A DNA stretch of 30,814 nucleotides from Hirudo medicinalis (GCA_011800805.1 MPNW01001041.1:9503-40316), one strand, 5' to 3'. Shown: positions 20,691 through 30,640, counted from the first letter of the stretch. Notes: generated by a model not told the origin, from the sequence alone. Made by a program: numbers and translations.

Positions 20691-22487
20691 TTCAAGAAAA
20701 CCCTGCGTTCTTGAAAATTAACTTTATAATAGTATTCATCAATCGAACCTAATACTGACAAGGTGTGAATAATTTTATCGAGAAAACATCTACATTTAAC
20801 AATCTAGCGTGAGACACTAACTTGTAAAACTGTGGAATACATCTTATTTTCTCATGTTCGCACACATGCACAGTTTGTTCATCATCCAACGTGCGACAAC
20901 CATCGACCGTGCAACCAGACATTTTTTATTATCAGTTATTTTTATCCGCAGCTATCCGGGTTGTCAAATTTATCCACTTTTGCTTTCGATATTGGCTATT
21001 ATTTCGTAATATCTCCTATCCTATCATTAATTCTAAAATCCTAAAATGAATCTGGAAGCTCCGTGACATATCACGCTTTCATATAAACAGATTACTTCAA
21101 TAATTTTGTCGTGACTCTGGGCTTCGCTGAAAATATCTCAGACATGTCGTTGGCAATTCCATTTAATGTTTCTTTAGCTTGGCAAGTCCATGCTTTACTC
21201 CCAAAGAGTCCTCATTCGTGAGGATCGTCGCGTGTCCTCGAATCTAAGTTTGTATTTGAGTTGCAGTATTTTAAGTTCCATGTTTCTGGCAAACTTACGA
21301 CTTAAAACCCTGTGGGAAGAATATAAGTCGATGTTTGAAAAGTATTTAGTCGCACAAACACTATCTAGGCTGGCGTCATGGCCTCTGAGTATGACATCAG
21401 AAATTTTACAAGGTTAATAATTCTCTTATTAGTTCCACAGCCAAGGAAATGATCCACTTCAACTCGAATTGTGATGAGAGAAAGTTCTGATGACATATAA
21501 ACTGATGACAAATATTTCTTTAAATTTTTACCAATTTTTGAAATAATAATAAATCTTCTATAATTGTAATCACAACTGCGTTTGTGAGAGTGCTTACAGT
21601 TTTTAATCAGAAGGTTTATCGAATTCTTTTGACGGTTTTCAAATTTATTTTGCTTAATCAGCAGATTTAGAGGGGACAGATTTGCACTTGTTCTTTTCTT
21701 AAAACTCAACACTTTGTGCTTTAAAAAATTGTTCAGTCCTGATATGTCTGATTTCGATAAGTGTTTTTCTTAGGAAAATGATGCATTTTGACCATATTGT
21801 TATTGTTACGATCGGTTAACAACAATATCACGACGAGGTTCTGAATACTTCAATTGCGAGAATAATTCTAACCTAGCACAAGACCTTTACATTGGAATTT
21901 CTGGCAAAGAAATAATTTAATGACCAAAAAGATATGCCCACTTATGTGTAGACTTTTCCTCAATATTCAGGTTGTAAATTATGCTCGACCTTTGACATTT
22001 TCTAATTATGAGTATCTAGCCCACTGTTTGTTCCCATTGCAAAGTTTGAAGTCATTCTTAGAGATAACAGAAGCCCGTTATAAATTACAAGATCTAAAGA
22101 TTAATATGAGAAAATAATCGAGAAGCCTAATGATTTATTTTGCTTAATCAGCAGATCTGGAGGGGACTTGTTTATATCTCGAAGCAATACAATACTGAAA
22201 GTATTATTTAGAAGTTGAAATACAGTATTACTATGGATATTTTGTGGCGTTGAAGAAATTTTAGAAACTTCGTTCTAAATTGCTGACGAGATGATGACAG
22301 CTTAACAAAACGCGGTAACGCCCCAACTCTACTCTTAGCTCAGTGTCGCGAATATTAATGAGGATTTAGTGAGAATATGAACTTACTTAGGAAGATCTGT
22401 ATTTTAGGGGATCGATCATCGGAAATGTTCAATATTTTGATGTCGTTTAAGTCATCTTTAGTGATCAATTTTTTTAAGTATGTTTAT
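20691..22487. other. Region upstream of eIF4G with short direct repeats, no recognised gene
   Basis: Contains the likely eIF4G promoter and 5' UTR next to 20690; an AG 15 bases upstream of the ATG could be a 5' UTR acceptor. Frames at 21190-21417 (+) and 21365-21712 (-) have no family resemblance. A 35-base direct repeat lies at 21643-21677 and 22133-22167 (two mismatches), which suggests transposon-derived DNA. Confidence 0.5.
21643..21677. repeat. 35-base direct repeat, copy 1 (copy 2 at 22133-22167)
   Basis: Both copies contain attttgcttaatcagcagat and end aggggac. They differ at two positions and are spaced 490 bases apart. The second copy lies about 350 bases before the reverse transcriptase relic. 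Confidence 0.85.
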
Positions 22488-23130
22488 ATGTTATTTCATA
22501 TGGCCAGGAATGAACTTCTTATAGATCATAGCGTTTATATTGGGGATTCTATTTTGGTTCATGTTGACACCTGCAAATTTCTTGGTACTTTTGTGGACCA
22601 ACATTTCACCTTCAAACCCCATATTCAATATTTAACTAACAAAGTCTCGAAAAATATTGGAATCACCTCTCGCATCCGCCGTTACATAACTTCATCCATA
22701 GTTATAACATTATACTCATTTACATATCCAAATTTAAGTTATTGTAATTTGGTCTGGGCTTCTAATTATTCTTCTTACCTACTCCCCTTGCTTAATCTTC
22801 AGAAAAGATATCTACGTATTGCTCTACATTTACCGTACAACTCCCACACTGACCCTTCCTTCAATATTCATTTCAATATCCTATAGGTTTGTCAAATTAA
22901 ATATTACCAGGTACAAATTTGATTGTTGCATGCTTCACGGCTTATTTAAAAAGGTTTTTGTAAGACATTCAACATCACATCGATATGCACTCCTATCCGC
23001 CCAAAATATAAACTGACCTTTATATACCAAAACCAAAATACAACAACGTACAACTTCACTCCATCACATGTTTAGGTCCAAAAATATTTTCACAGATCCC
23101 AACTACAGCAACCCAACTTATCTTCGTTAA
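22488..23130 (+). mobile_element. C-terminal relic of a non-LTR reverse transcriptase
   Basis: Seen: in the frame of base 22377, CKFLGTFVDQHFTFKPHI, then KVSKNIGITSRIRRYI, YPNLSYCNLVWASNY and LLNLQKRYLRIAL, ending at a stop near 22886. Similarity continues in another frame (FVKLNITRYKFDCCMLHGLF) through an in-frame TGA after 23013 to TAA at 23128-23130. Known: this is the thumb and post-catalytic segment of CR1/Jockey/RTE-like LINE polymerases (FLGxxID...HI...KKISKNIG...YPxLSYCNxVWG...LQKRAIRI). The catalytic FADD part is not present upstream, so the copy is 5'-truncated, frameshifted and dead. It is a different family from the relic at 1-670. Confidence 0.85.
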
Positions 23131-23243
23131 ACGTATATTTAAAGCATTTAAAGTCGAGTCGCTATCATTTCAATAATGTCATTAATTATTATCCGTCTAA
23201 TATTTATTATCTACAGACTAATGACAATATGGTCTTTAAATAT

Positions 23244-23301
23244 GGTCTGGGCAGACCTGATAGCGGGACATCACTCCCTTAAGGGAGTCCTAATTAGGAC
23301 T
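23244..23301. repeat. Hairpin plus two overlapping 16-base palindromes after the LINE relic
   Basis: ggtctg-gg-cagacc at 23244-23257 can form a 6-base-pair stem. actcccttaagggagt (23273-23288) and agtcctaattaggact (23286-23301) are perfect palindromes that overlap by three bases. They lie 115-170 bases after the relic's last stop and may be the 3' UTR structure of that LINE. Confidence 0.85.
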
Positions 23302-24045
23302 GACCTTTGAGCAGATGGCATTTTACTTTTCTGATGATATTTAATGTGCATAATTACTTGTTCGGCTAAAAAAAATTCTACCATGCCATTAATTGCTGAT
23401 GTAAACCTTTTTTGTCAGATGTTTAAACTGAGAGTTTAGCACAGGTATGTTTTGTTGGCACCACAGAACAATTTCTTCATATTAAATAAATTGAAATCAT
23501 TCAATTGATGCCGCCTACAGTCATTGTGGACCAAGGAAATTACATTCGGAAATGTCACTTTGTATTTCTCAATTCATACCAATGTGTTCGAGAAATATGG
23601 AAATCCAGTCTCCAAAAATGCTCTCACTTTTAAATTCTGTCAGGCCACTAGAGCACATTGCAAACCTTTGTCTCACTCTGGCAAAAGCTTTTTACTAAAG
23701 AATTCATCAGCAACGTGTCCTTATAATGGAGAGTTTAGCACAGACATTGACTTTTCTTGACATATCGGAATGTTTCACTAAGTAATCTATCCATACTCAC
23801 CCAGCAACTGCAAGAATAAGCAATGGTGTGAAAAATGGCTCTTAATCTTGTTTCTTCAGTACGCACGTAAAATTTTTGTGACATGACATTGCTCCTCCTC
23901 TCATGAATAATAAGTATATTCAAAACCAGGGCAACAACCTTCAGTCGAACTCTAACCTTATCAATATGTAAATAATATTATTAAAACCTTTATTATACTT
24001 ATTAATTTAAGGTTTAATTATTGGACACTTTGTTTTATTGATATA
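23302..24045. other. Intergenic, no recognised gene
   Basis: The 78-codon frame at 23524-23760 (+) and the 62-codon frame at 23735-23923 (-) show no known family. A 15-base direct repeat gagagtttagcacag occurs near 23430 and 23730. A segment at 23893-23950 resembles 25941-25998 upstream of the KANSL2-like gene. Confidence 0.5.
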
Positions 24046-24859
24046 CAGTGCTAGAACAAAGGTTACGACAGTCCTTATATTTTCCAATAACTTAAGTTTA
24101 AAACAGCGTACAAAGCTCAAATTTAGAAGAAATGTATAATATCCTTATAGAATATAGCTTGTAAGTTTTTATTCGTTTTAATTAAGAAGCGTAAATTCCA
24201 TAAATAACCATTTTTTTTTCATAGAAATATTATTACGACAGTCTTCAAACAAATGCATAAATTTCAGTGGTTTGGCAAAACCATTTTATTAAAACCAAAT
24301 AAAATAATATTTCAATAGGATGTTATCTTTCCTTTCTTGGAAATAACATCTATGCACCTATTTTCCATGGAGAAAATCAGTGTTTTGATGACGTTTTCAT
24401 CCAGGTGTCTCCAGGCGCTCCAAATTGCTTCTTTCAAATCTTTTTCAAAGTCATATTGACGTCCACTGCCATAAATTGATCTTGAAAGAAGTCCCCAGAC
24501 ATTTTCAATTGGATTCAAGTCGGGGGAACATGCAGGCCAATCCATAACCTGCATGTTGGACTCCTGGAAAAATGCTCTAGTTGCCTTCGAAACATGAATT
24601 GGAGCGTTATCTTGCTGAANTTAGCAATCTTTCTTATTGAATAGTTTGCCTTGTTGAAGGCCACAATTTGTCCTCTTTCTTCTTTTGTCAGAGCTGCTTT
24701 CTTGCTCATGATGAAGTGAATACAAAAGAAAGTTTTTGATTTCATACTCTTTATGTAGCTTTCTTAATGACAATTTAATGTTTCATCTTTCCAACAAGGC
24801 CTTTAATTTGATGAAACGAGCCCAAAACGGAAGCTGTCGTAATAATATTTCTAGCACTG
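24046..24859 (-). mobile_element. Internally deleted Tc1-type transposon
   Basis: Seen: terminal inverted repeats of about 26 bases, 24046-24071 and 24834-24859, both starting CAGTGCTAGAA and ending ACGACAG (about 21 of 26 matched). TA dinucleotides flank both ends (24044-24045, 24860-24861), the Tc1/mariner target site. A further copy of the inner repeat lies at 24222-24241, recalling the IR/DR layout of some Tc1 elements. On the minus strand the transposase starts at 24709 with MSKKAALTKEERGQIVAF, a helix-turn-helix start, breaks at the N at 24620, then resumes with QQDNAPIH and PACSPDLNPIENVWG, which carry the later DDE-type acidic residues, and stops at 24312. The middle, including the first catalytic Asp, is absent, so the copy is non-autonomous unless sequence is missing at the N. 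Confidence 0.92.
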
Positions 24860-24861
24860 TA

Positions 24862-26111
24862 ACTTGGTTGTTATTAAATTTTTCCATTATTGGATGCTAT
24901 TCGATTTTTCCATCCGAAAAATTGGGAGGGCCACGAAAGTTAGGATAATTGGTTCTCTACCGTACATTACACAAATATTCAAACATTGCTTTTGCATCCT
25001 CAATCATTCCTCATTCCGTAATGTAGCGGACTGGGAAATAAATCTTTACCTGCGAATGTCAGTATAAGGGCGGCACTCATATATCGAAGTCATATTTTAT
25101 TTGTTATTCTACACGGTGTCTACTAATATAAATGTATTTTGATTTACAATATAATTGTACTTGCAATAAAACAAAAAAATGTCATAAAATAAGCTATAGA
25201 ATGAATAATGTTTAAGTTAGTGTTATAGTATTATTATTTTATTTTATTTTACGACCACCAAAAATTAGCAAACAAACTAAAACACAAACATAACTGAAAT
25301 GCAAAAGAAATTATGTCCAAAGGCAATAACCCAAAGGGATTCACATCCAGTTACATAAAAGACTAAAACAAGACGATAATGTACGTGAGATGGAAACAAG
25401 AAATTAGCAGATATTTAAGTGTTTAAACTGACAGTAAATATGATTTACAGGATGACTTTTCATGCTCCCAATAAGTCATGTATGCTGATTCAGGGAAAGG
25501 CCATGCCCACGTGATTTTTAAATTTTAAGAAACAATAAATTAAATCTATTTTAATTCATTTTTTTTTATTTCAATAATTTACGACTTTGAACAAAAATAT
25601 TAGTAGAGATTCCCCCTAAATCCGCCACTGGTTCCAGTGTGCGCTCCCACTTAAGAGAACTAGGGGTGACTACTTCCATTCTTCCAGCCTTTGTTGCACA
25701 AGATAGTGGCAAACTGGTGTCGCGTGAATAAACAGTTGATAGTCTCTTTTCTCTAGTTAGTAATTACTGTAATAGTTTCAGTGGGGAGAAGTTCAGGAAA
25801 AAGTTAATGTTCAATAATATTCGACCAAGATTTCCTCTTATCCGAAAATAAACCTATAAAGACACTTTTATGTCATCATGCAATCAACGCCACACAACGG
25901 TAGTTCGGCACTTTTTAAATTTGTTTACAAAGCGTAGGTCCGCCTCGCACGAATAATAAGTAACTTCAAAATCAGGCAAAAGCCTTCAGCTATAGAGAAA
26001 CGAATTCAAATGAAATGTACATTACTCTTCGATTCAATTCCACTTTTAAACTAAACATTGTCGATTCTGCGTTTGGAAGGTTTCGGTCTATTGCCTATCT
26101 TAGCGAAAGCC
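24862..26111. other. Intergenic region upstream of the KANSL2-like gene
   Basis: AT-rich, no gene recognised. The part near 25900-26111 should hold the promoter and 5' UTR. The frame of the ATG at 26112 stays open upstream for about 60 bases before a TAA, so the start could lie further 5' or an upstream exon could exist. Confidence 0.5.
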
Positions 26112-27067
26112 ATGCTGGATGATGAGGACAAAGTTTTTGAAAGCAGTAGTCATTTAAGGTAAAGGCCTAAATTTTTTTTAATTCAATTACTCTTTTAATT
26201 ACTTTTAAGAGTGCTTTTTAAAGGTTCGAGGACATTCACACAAATGAAGAATTGTTAAAAATATATCACAAAAAACTCAAAACACTAAAGTCATTGTATT
26301 TGGAGCAATACGCTGATCTTGAGCGCGACTTGAAATCAAAAAGGAGCAAATATTTGATGGCAAATAATCAAATAGGTTGGTGATGAATGATAATGATAAG
26401 AATGTATTTGAAAAATTGAATATTGCTGATTTGATATAAATGATCAAAATTCATCAAACGATCATCATTTATAATTATTTTCTATCAGGTAACAAAGCAG
26501 CCGTGCCACCAAACAACGAGAAATATCACATCACGAAAGATCTAAATTCATTTACAGAGGTTTGAAATTATTTGTTTTAATTAGATGCTTGTGATATTTA
26601 TTTCATCATCGGTTATGATAATTTTAGATTGATTGTTTAATATCACATAAAGTAATATCACGAGATAGTCAGCAGCCATGCCAAACTCAAAGTGAGTTGT
26701 GCCAGGAAAAGTGTCTTCCCTTGACAAAGTTCTGCCTCAAACGTGAGAGATTTAGGTTCTCTTGTTGCTTTTTTTTATATTTTGTTCTGGATTATTGGTT
26801 TTAAATGTTGCAATTTATCATAAATTGATACTTTGAAACATGATTAAGTGGAAAATATATAATTTGAATTCATTACTATACAATCAATACAGAAATATTC
26901 TTTCAGATATTCTAGATGACAATAATCAACTACTGTACAAAAAATGTTCATTGAATGAATCCTGTGATAGGATGGCACTGAATTTGTCCCAAGAACAACG
27001 ATGCTTTCTTCACCCAAAAATTGACCTTTCAACCTTTGAACTCTTACAAAATTACAATGGTACATGA
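26112..27067 (+). CDS. KANSL2: KANSL2-like protein (C-terminal half), 5 exons
   Basis: KANSL2 is a nuclear subunit of the NSL histone acetyltransferase complex (with KAT8/MOF). Exons: 26112-26158, 26224-26375, 26489-26559, 26628-26742, 26907-27067; they join in phase to 181 codons. Seen: a charged helical segment (ELLKIYHKKLKTLKSLYLEQ, then YADLERDLKSKRSKYL) at about residues 24-61, and a Cys/His zinc module (LCQEKCLPLTKFCLKHI, YKKCSLNESCDR, RCFLHPKID) at about 112-168. Known: KANSL2 and INO80D carry such C...C..H...C...C...H potential DNA-binding domains, and KANSL2 puts a coiled region before its second one. Odd: human KANSL2 is near 490 residues with two modules; only one is found here. 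The last codons may differ, since AATG|gtacat could be a donor. INO80D is the alternative. Confidence 0.75.
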
Positions 27068-27138
27068 ATAATAAATGTCCTTTTTGTGAAGCAATGTCAA
27101 GAATGTAGAGCAATATTAGAGCAAAATTCAAATCTTAA

Positions 27139-27144
27139 TTTATT
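27139..27144 (-). terminator. Candidate polyadenylation signal of the Toll-like receptor
   Basis: AATAAA on the minus strand, about 120 bases after the receptor stop codon. It lies inside the likely 3' UTR of the convergent KANSL2-like gene. Confidence 0.45.
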
Positions 27145-27235
27145 ATCATTTGTTGCTCAGGCAAAAACAATTAGTGAATGGTGGGCTGTTAAGTGCTAAT
27201 ATCAACACCAGAAAAGTCAAAGCATTGCACTTTTG

Positions 27236-27241
27236 AATAAA
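27236..27241 (+). terminator. Candidate polyadenylation signal of the KANSL2-like gene
   Basis: AATAAA 169 bases after the KANSL2-like stop and 23 bases before the end of the opposite-strand receptor coding region, so the 3' UTRs probably overlap. Confidence 0.5.
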
Positions 27242-27263
27242 AGTCTTTATAAAGTGTGTCACA

Positions 27264-29351
27264 TTACGGGATTAGTAGTTCCACATCACTCGAAGGATTG
27301 AACGAATGGTCTTCTTTCTTAGGTCTAGGCATAGAATACAGGAGAGTCCTCCAAGCAATTTTTTCGGGAAGGCTAAATAATTCAAGATAAGACCTTGACT
27401 GAATGTAACTTTTTATCTCGGGATATTGTTCCACATCAGGGTCATCCCAATCAATGTGTTCGAGGAGAACCACTAAGAGACGATGTTTTTTCTTGTCCAA
27501 ATCATTATTATAAGCCATTTTAAATTCTTCCATGCACCAGGAACTGGACAGAAAATTCTTTGAAATCAAACAGAGAGTGCGTTTGGAGTTGATGACTGCA
27601 TTATGGGCATTTTCCAAAATTGTTTCTCCTATGAGAAAGTCTCTCTCATGAAAGCAAACATTAAATCCATGATCATTCTCGAGAATCCTCAAAACTGTTA
27701 AGCCATCCTCAATATTTGCATGAGAACAAACCAGAAAAACATCGTGCAACATTCTTTCACTCAGACAATCGTCATTGTCCCAGATGAATCTAACTCCATA
27801 TTTCTCAAAGATCAAATGCTTGTTCTTTCGCCAAGCCAGTAAGGTAATCGTTGCTAAGATAACTAAAGAAATTAGGATTGCTGATATAATTTCAAACAAT
27901 AATTTGTAGTTAAACGAAGGTTTGTAACAGAAATCTACTGCCATTACATGTTTTCCGGAATGCCATTCTGGAGAAGAACAGAAGGGTTTTCTGCTTAGTT
28001 TGTCGTAAATCATGTTAAACCAGGTTTTCATCCACTTATTATCGCAACTGCAGGCCCATGGATTGTCGTGCAAACTCCATTGTTTTGTTGTAAGATTGGC
28101 ATTCAAAATTTCTTTAGGCAATGAAGTTAATTTATTATTATTCAGCAATATCCTTTCCACATTTCTCATGAATTTTAGAGCTGCTGGTTCAATCGTCGCC
28201 AGTATTCCATTGCTGAAATCCAAAGATTTCGTATATTTCAAAAGTACTGAGTTTTCAGTAATTTTATCGATAGAATGATGAGTAAAAATCAAATCGTATC
28301 TGAGAGGGATGCTGTAGAAGTAAGTCATTGACTTTCTTGATGGAAGCTTTGTGGGAAAGGTGTCCAATTTTACTATTCTGGAACAATCGACGACCAAAGT
28401 GTTATTGTAAGGTCGTTGAAAGCAGGAACAATTTTCTGGACAGTCTTCAGTTGCAGCGCAGATTATGGAGGACGGGTGAATGCTTACTGTTGAAGTTCCT
28501 AATTTACAAGCCATATCAAAAAATATTTTGGCATGGTAAACTTTCTGTTTAAATGTCAAAAGAACATAATCAATGCAATCACAAGCCAATTTATTTCCAT
28601 ACAATTTTATGCCAAAAAACGACTCATACGGACACCTTCCATGAGCCATATCTGTTTTTGGTGCCCAGGCTGCGAAAAACTGTGATAAGCGAGTCAATTT
28701 GTTGTTGTTCAAAAGCAATTGAACGCTTTGATTATTCGGGCATTTTATGTTGAAGTTTAAGTGGTTGGTGAGGTTGGAGATGAGGTTAAAACCAAGGTTG
28801 ATTGTTAACTTTGTTCCTCTCAATCCTAAAGCAAGAGGCCAAGTATCCAATGAACTCAAGTTGTTTGAACTCAAATTAATATATTCTAAATTCTTAAAAA
28901 GTTTCACATCGGTGAAGACATTGATGCCAATATAACTGATGTGATTGCTGATAAGAAAAATTCCTTCCAGAGAGACGAGACCATCAAATATTCCATCTTC
29001 AAGAGATTTCAAATTGTTGTTGTCGGCCTTCAGTGTTTTCATTTTTTTCATTTGTTTAAAGCAATTTCGAGGAAATTCCGACAACTGATTGGAACTCATA
29101 TCTAAATACTCGATATTCGACCTATTGCAGATTAAAGTCCACATTTTTAGAGAAATCGTCGAATAAGTGACAGACAAATATTTGATTCTGTTGTATCTGC
29201 TCAGATAATCTTCCAGGTCACTGGGATCTGCTTCACGGCATTTAAGTCTGAGGCCGTTATCTTTACATTCACAGTTTCTCGGGCAATTCAGCGAATATAC
29301 TTTAATACTAACACGGAGTAATAATATCGGTATTATTATGTCCTTTAACAT
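27264..29351 (-). CDS. Toll-like receptor, multiple cysteine cluster type, single exon
   Basis: Transmembrane innate-immune or developmental receptor that signals through cytoplasmic TIR contacts. Seen in 695 residues: signal peptide 1-20; N-terminal cysteine cluster CPRNCEC (23-29); leucine-rich repeats about 55-255; C-terminal cluster with ACDC (256-259) to about 298; second N-terminal cluster CPENCSC (304-310); short repeats 365-425; second C-terminal cluster NPWACSC (430-436) to 475; transmembrane segment about 485-507; TIR about 535-678 with box 1 DVFLVCSH, box 2 RDFLIGE (570-576), SKNFLSSSWCMEEF, and box 3 region KIAWR. Known: paired clusters mark protostome Toll-type receptors. Odd: the ectodomain is short, the box 2 proline of vertebrate TLRs is Ile, and box 3 FW is AW. 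No intron interrupts it. It converges with the KANSL2-like gene, 196 bases between stops. Confidence 0.96.
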   Translation of the reverse strand: MLKDIIIPILLLRVSIKVYSLNCPRNCECKDNGLRLKCREADPSDLEDYLSRYNRIKYLSVTYSTISLKMWTLICNRSNIEYLDMSSNQLSEFPRNCFKQMKKMKTLKADNNNLKSLEDGIFDGLVSLEGIFLISNHISYIGINVFTDVKLFKNLEYINLSSNNLSSLDTWPLALGLRGTKLTINLGFNLISNLTNHLNFNIKCPNNQSVQLLLNNNKLTRLSQFFAAWAPKTDMAHGRCPYESFFGIKLYGNKLACDCIDYVLLTFKQKVYHAKIFFDMACKLGTSTVSIHPSSIICAATEDCPENCSCFQRPYNNTLVVDCSRIVKLDTFPTKLPSRKSMTYFYSIPLRYDLIFTHHSIDKITENSVLLKYTKSLDFSNGILATIEPAALKFMRNVERILLNNNKLTSLPKEILNANLTTKQWSLHDNPWACSCDNKWMKTWFNMIYDKLSRKPFCSSPEWHSGKHVMAVDFCYKPSFNYKLLFEIISAILISLVILATITLLAWRKNKHLIFEKYGVRFIWDNDDCLSERMLHDVFLVCSHANIEDGLTVLRILENDHGFNVCFHERDFLIGETILENAHNAVINSKRTLCLISKNFLSSSWCMEEFKMAYNNDLDKKKHRLLVVLLEHIDWDDPDVEQYPEIKSYIQSRSYLELFSLPEKIAWRTLLYSMPRPKKEDHSFNPSSDVELLIP

Positions 29352-29440
29352 CGCGATTAATCAAGTGGTCCAAAATCTCCTATCAACTGAGTTATCAACG
29401 TTTTCGTGTCATTTTATTAAATCATTGAAGCACTTCCAAA

Positions 29441-29476
29441 GGGCCTTCCCCGGGGTCCTGGCCACTCCGGCGCGTT
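29441..29476. promoter_or_regulatory. GC-rich patch upstream of the receptor start
   Basis: An isolated GC-rich stretch in AT-rich DNA, 90 bases upstream of the receptor ATG. It includes gggccttccc, GGG-N4-CCC like a Rel/NF-kappaB half-site pair, and an imperfect 22-base palindrome at 29442-29463 centred on ccccgggg. A promoter role is inferred from position only. Confidence 0.3.
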
Positions 29477-29481
29477 GACTC

Positions 29482-30319
29482 GGTATTGCATTATAACAAT
29501 CTCGTTATTCAACACATAAAGTTTTTACTTTTACTTCCGTATGCAGGAACGCGGCCAGTTGATCTGTCTTGCACGCTCTTCATTCTTTTATTGTTGGTGC
29601 TGTCGCCTTTTGGTTTAAGGTTCGAATGTTACTATTATCGTATATCTAAAAAAAAAAAGCTGAACAGTCTTTATGAAACAGAATTTATTATTAACAGCAC
29701 CAGAAGCAACATTGTCATTTAAAATATTTTCATACATATAACGTCCTTATTTCCGTTACTCAGGAGGCTTTTGAATTCAATGAACTTCCTTAATAGCGCT
29801 CATTGGTCGTCTGAATTTTGTCATTCGGTTTTTCCACTGCCTAGGATTCCAACGTCTCAAACGTAAATCCCCCGTTTTTTCTGCGATTCTTTGAGAGCTC
29901 GCTCACATCACCTTCACAGCAGGGACGTCATTTGGGACAACGCCTCCCCAGATTTTTCAAAATATGTACATTGAAGAGTTAGGTTTCAATTTGGCATTTG
30001 ATATAACACATCGATTAATGCGCAACTTTTGCGAGCCATGTACATCAAGGTACCTTATCAAAACCATCAAGTCACGTCTGTTCCTCAGATCGTATAGTAC
30101 AACATAGATAGAAAGTGCATATTTTATGCAAAATTCTCGTACAGCAAACAACTCAGCAGATTTTGCTAAAGAATTGGAAAATAAACTCCTGCTTTTTGCT
30201 AAGAGGAAGCATGGTAACGATAACGATACAGAGCTTGATTAGAGTGACGTATGTTCAACAGAACTTTAAGACCACTAATGTAGAGGGAAGCTTCCTCTGA
30301 AGAGGAATATTTTTAGGGC
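29482..30319. other. Intergenic, no recognised gene
   Basis: AT-rich sequence with a run of twelve A near 29648. Short frames on both strands have no recognised family or splice support. Confidence 0.55.
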
Positions 30320-30640
30320 GGAGTGAAATCCGACTGGATCAGTGTTGGTAATCGAAGGGGAGTCTATTCCAGAAAATGAAGTGAAGGTGGAAGAGTCGTT
30401 TCTCCGCTTCATCGAGACAAAGGGTAAAAGCGCAGAAGAAATTTCTGCGCTGATTTTGAGAGAGCTGGAGAACGATGGGATCCAGATTGGTGACTGCCGT
30501 GGCCAGGCATATGACAATGCACAAATCATTTCCTGAATCTGGCTTGAGTACATGCAGCTTCTGTGGCAGTTCACTCTGTTATATTTTTTGACACACTGGA
30601 CCAGTTATTCTCGTTCTTTTCGGCATCTACATTAGGCCGT
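30320..30640 (+). pseudogene. hAT/ZMYM-type transposase fragment, frameshifted
   Basis: Seen: VKVEESFLRFIETKGKSAEE and DGIQIGDCRGQAYDNAQ in the frame of base 30342, stopping near 30536, then AASVAVHSVIFFDTLDQLF from 30554 in a different frame. Known: hAT-derived transposases with a DUF4371-type segment read ESFLGF...TGE...CRGQGYDGA(S)NMSG, then HAA...FFGT...LFxFFSxSTxRW. Inference: an old hAT copy with a small deletion and frameshift. The N-terminal catalytic part is missing, and the rest, if any, lies past the window. Confidence 0.75.

Noticed and set aside
21365..21712. 115-codon frame (-) in the eIF4G upstream region
   Set aside because: Lys/Asn/Ile-rich, as expected from AT-rich DNA, and it matches no family I know.
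23524..23760. 78-codon frame (+) before the Tc1 element
   Set aside because: Considered as an exon because of its mixed composition, but no partner exon, start context or family was found.
28012..28935. Four plus-strand frames opposite the Toll-like receptor
   Set aside because: Shadows of the minus-strand coding region with no recognisable domains.
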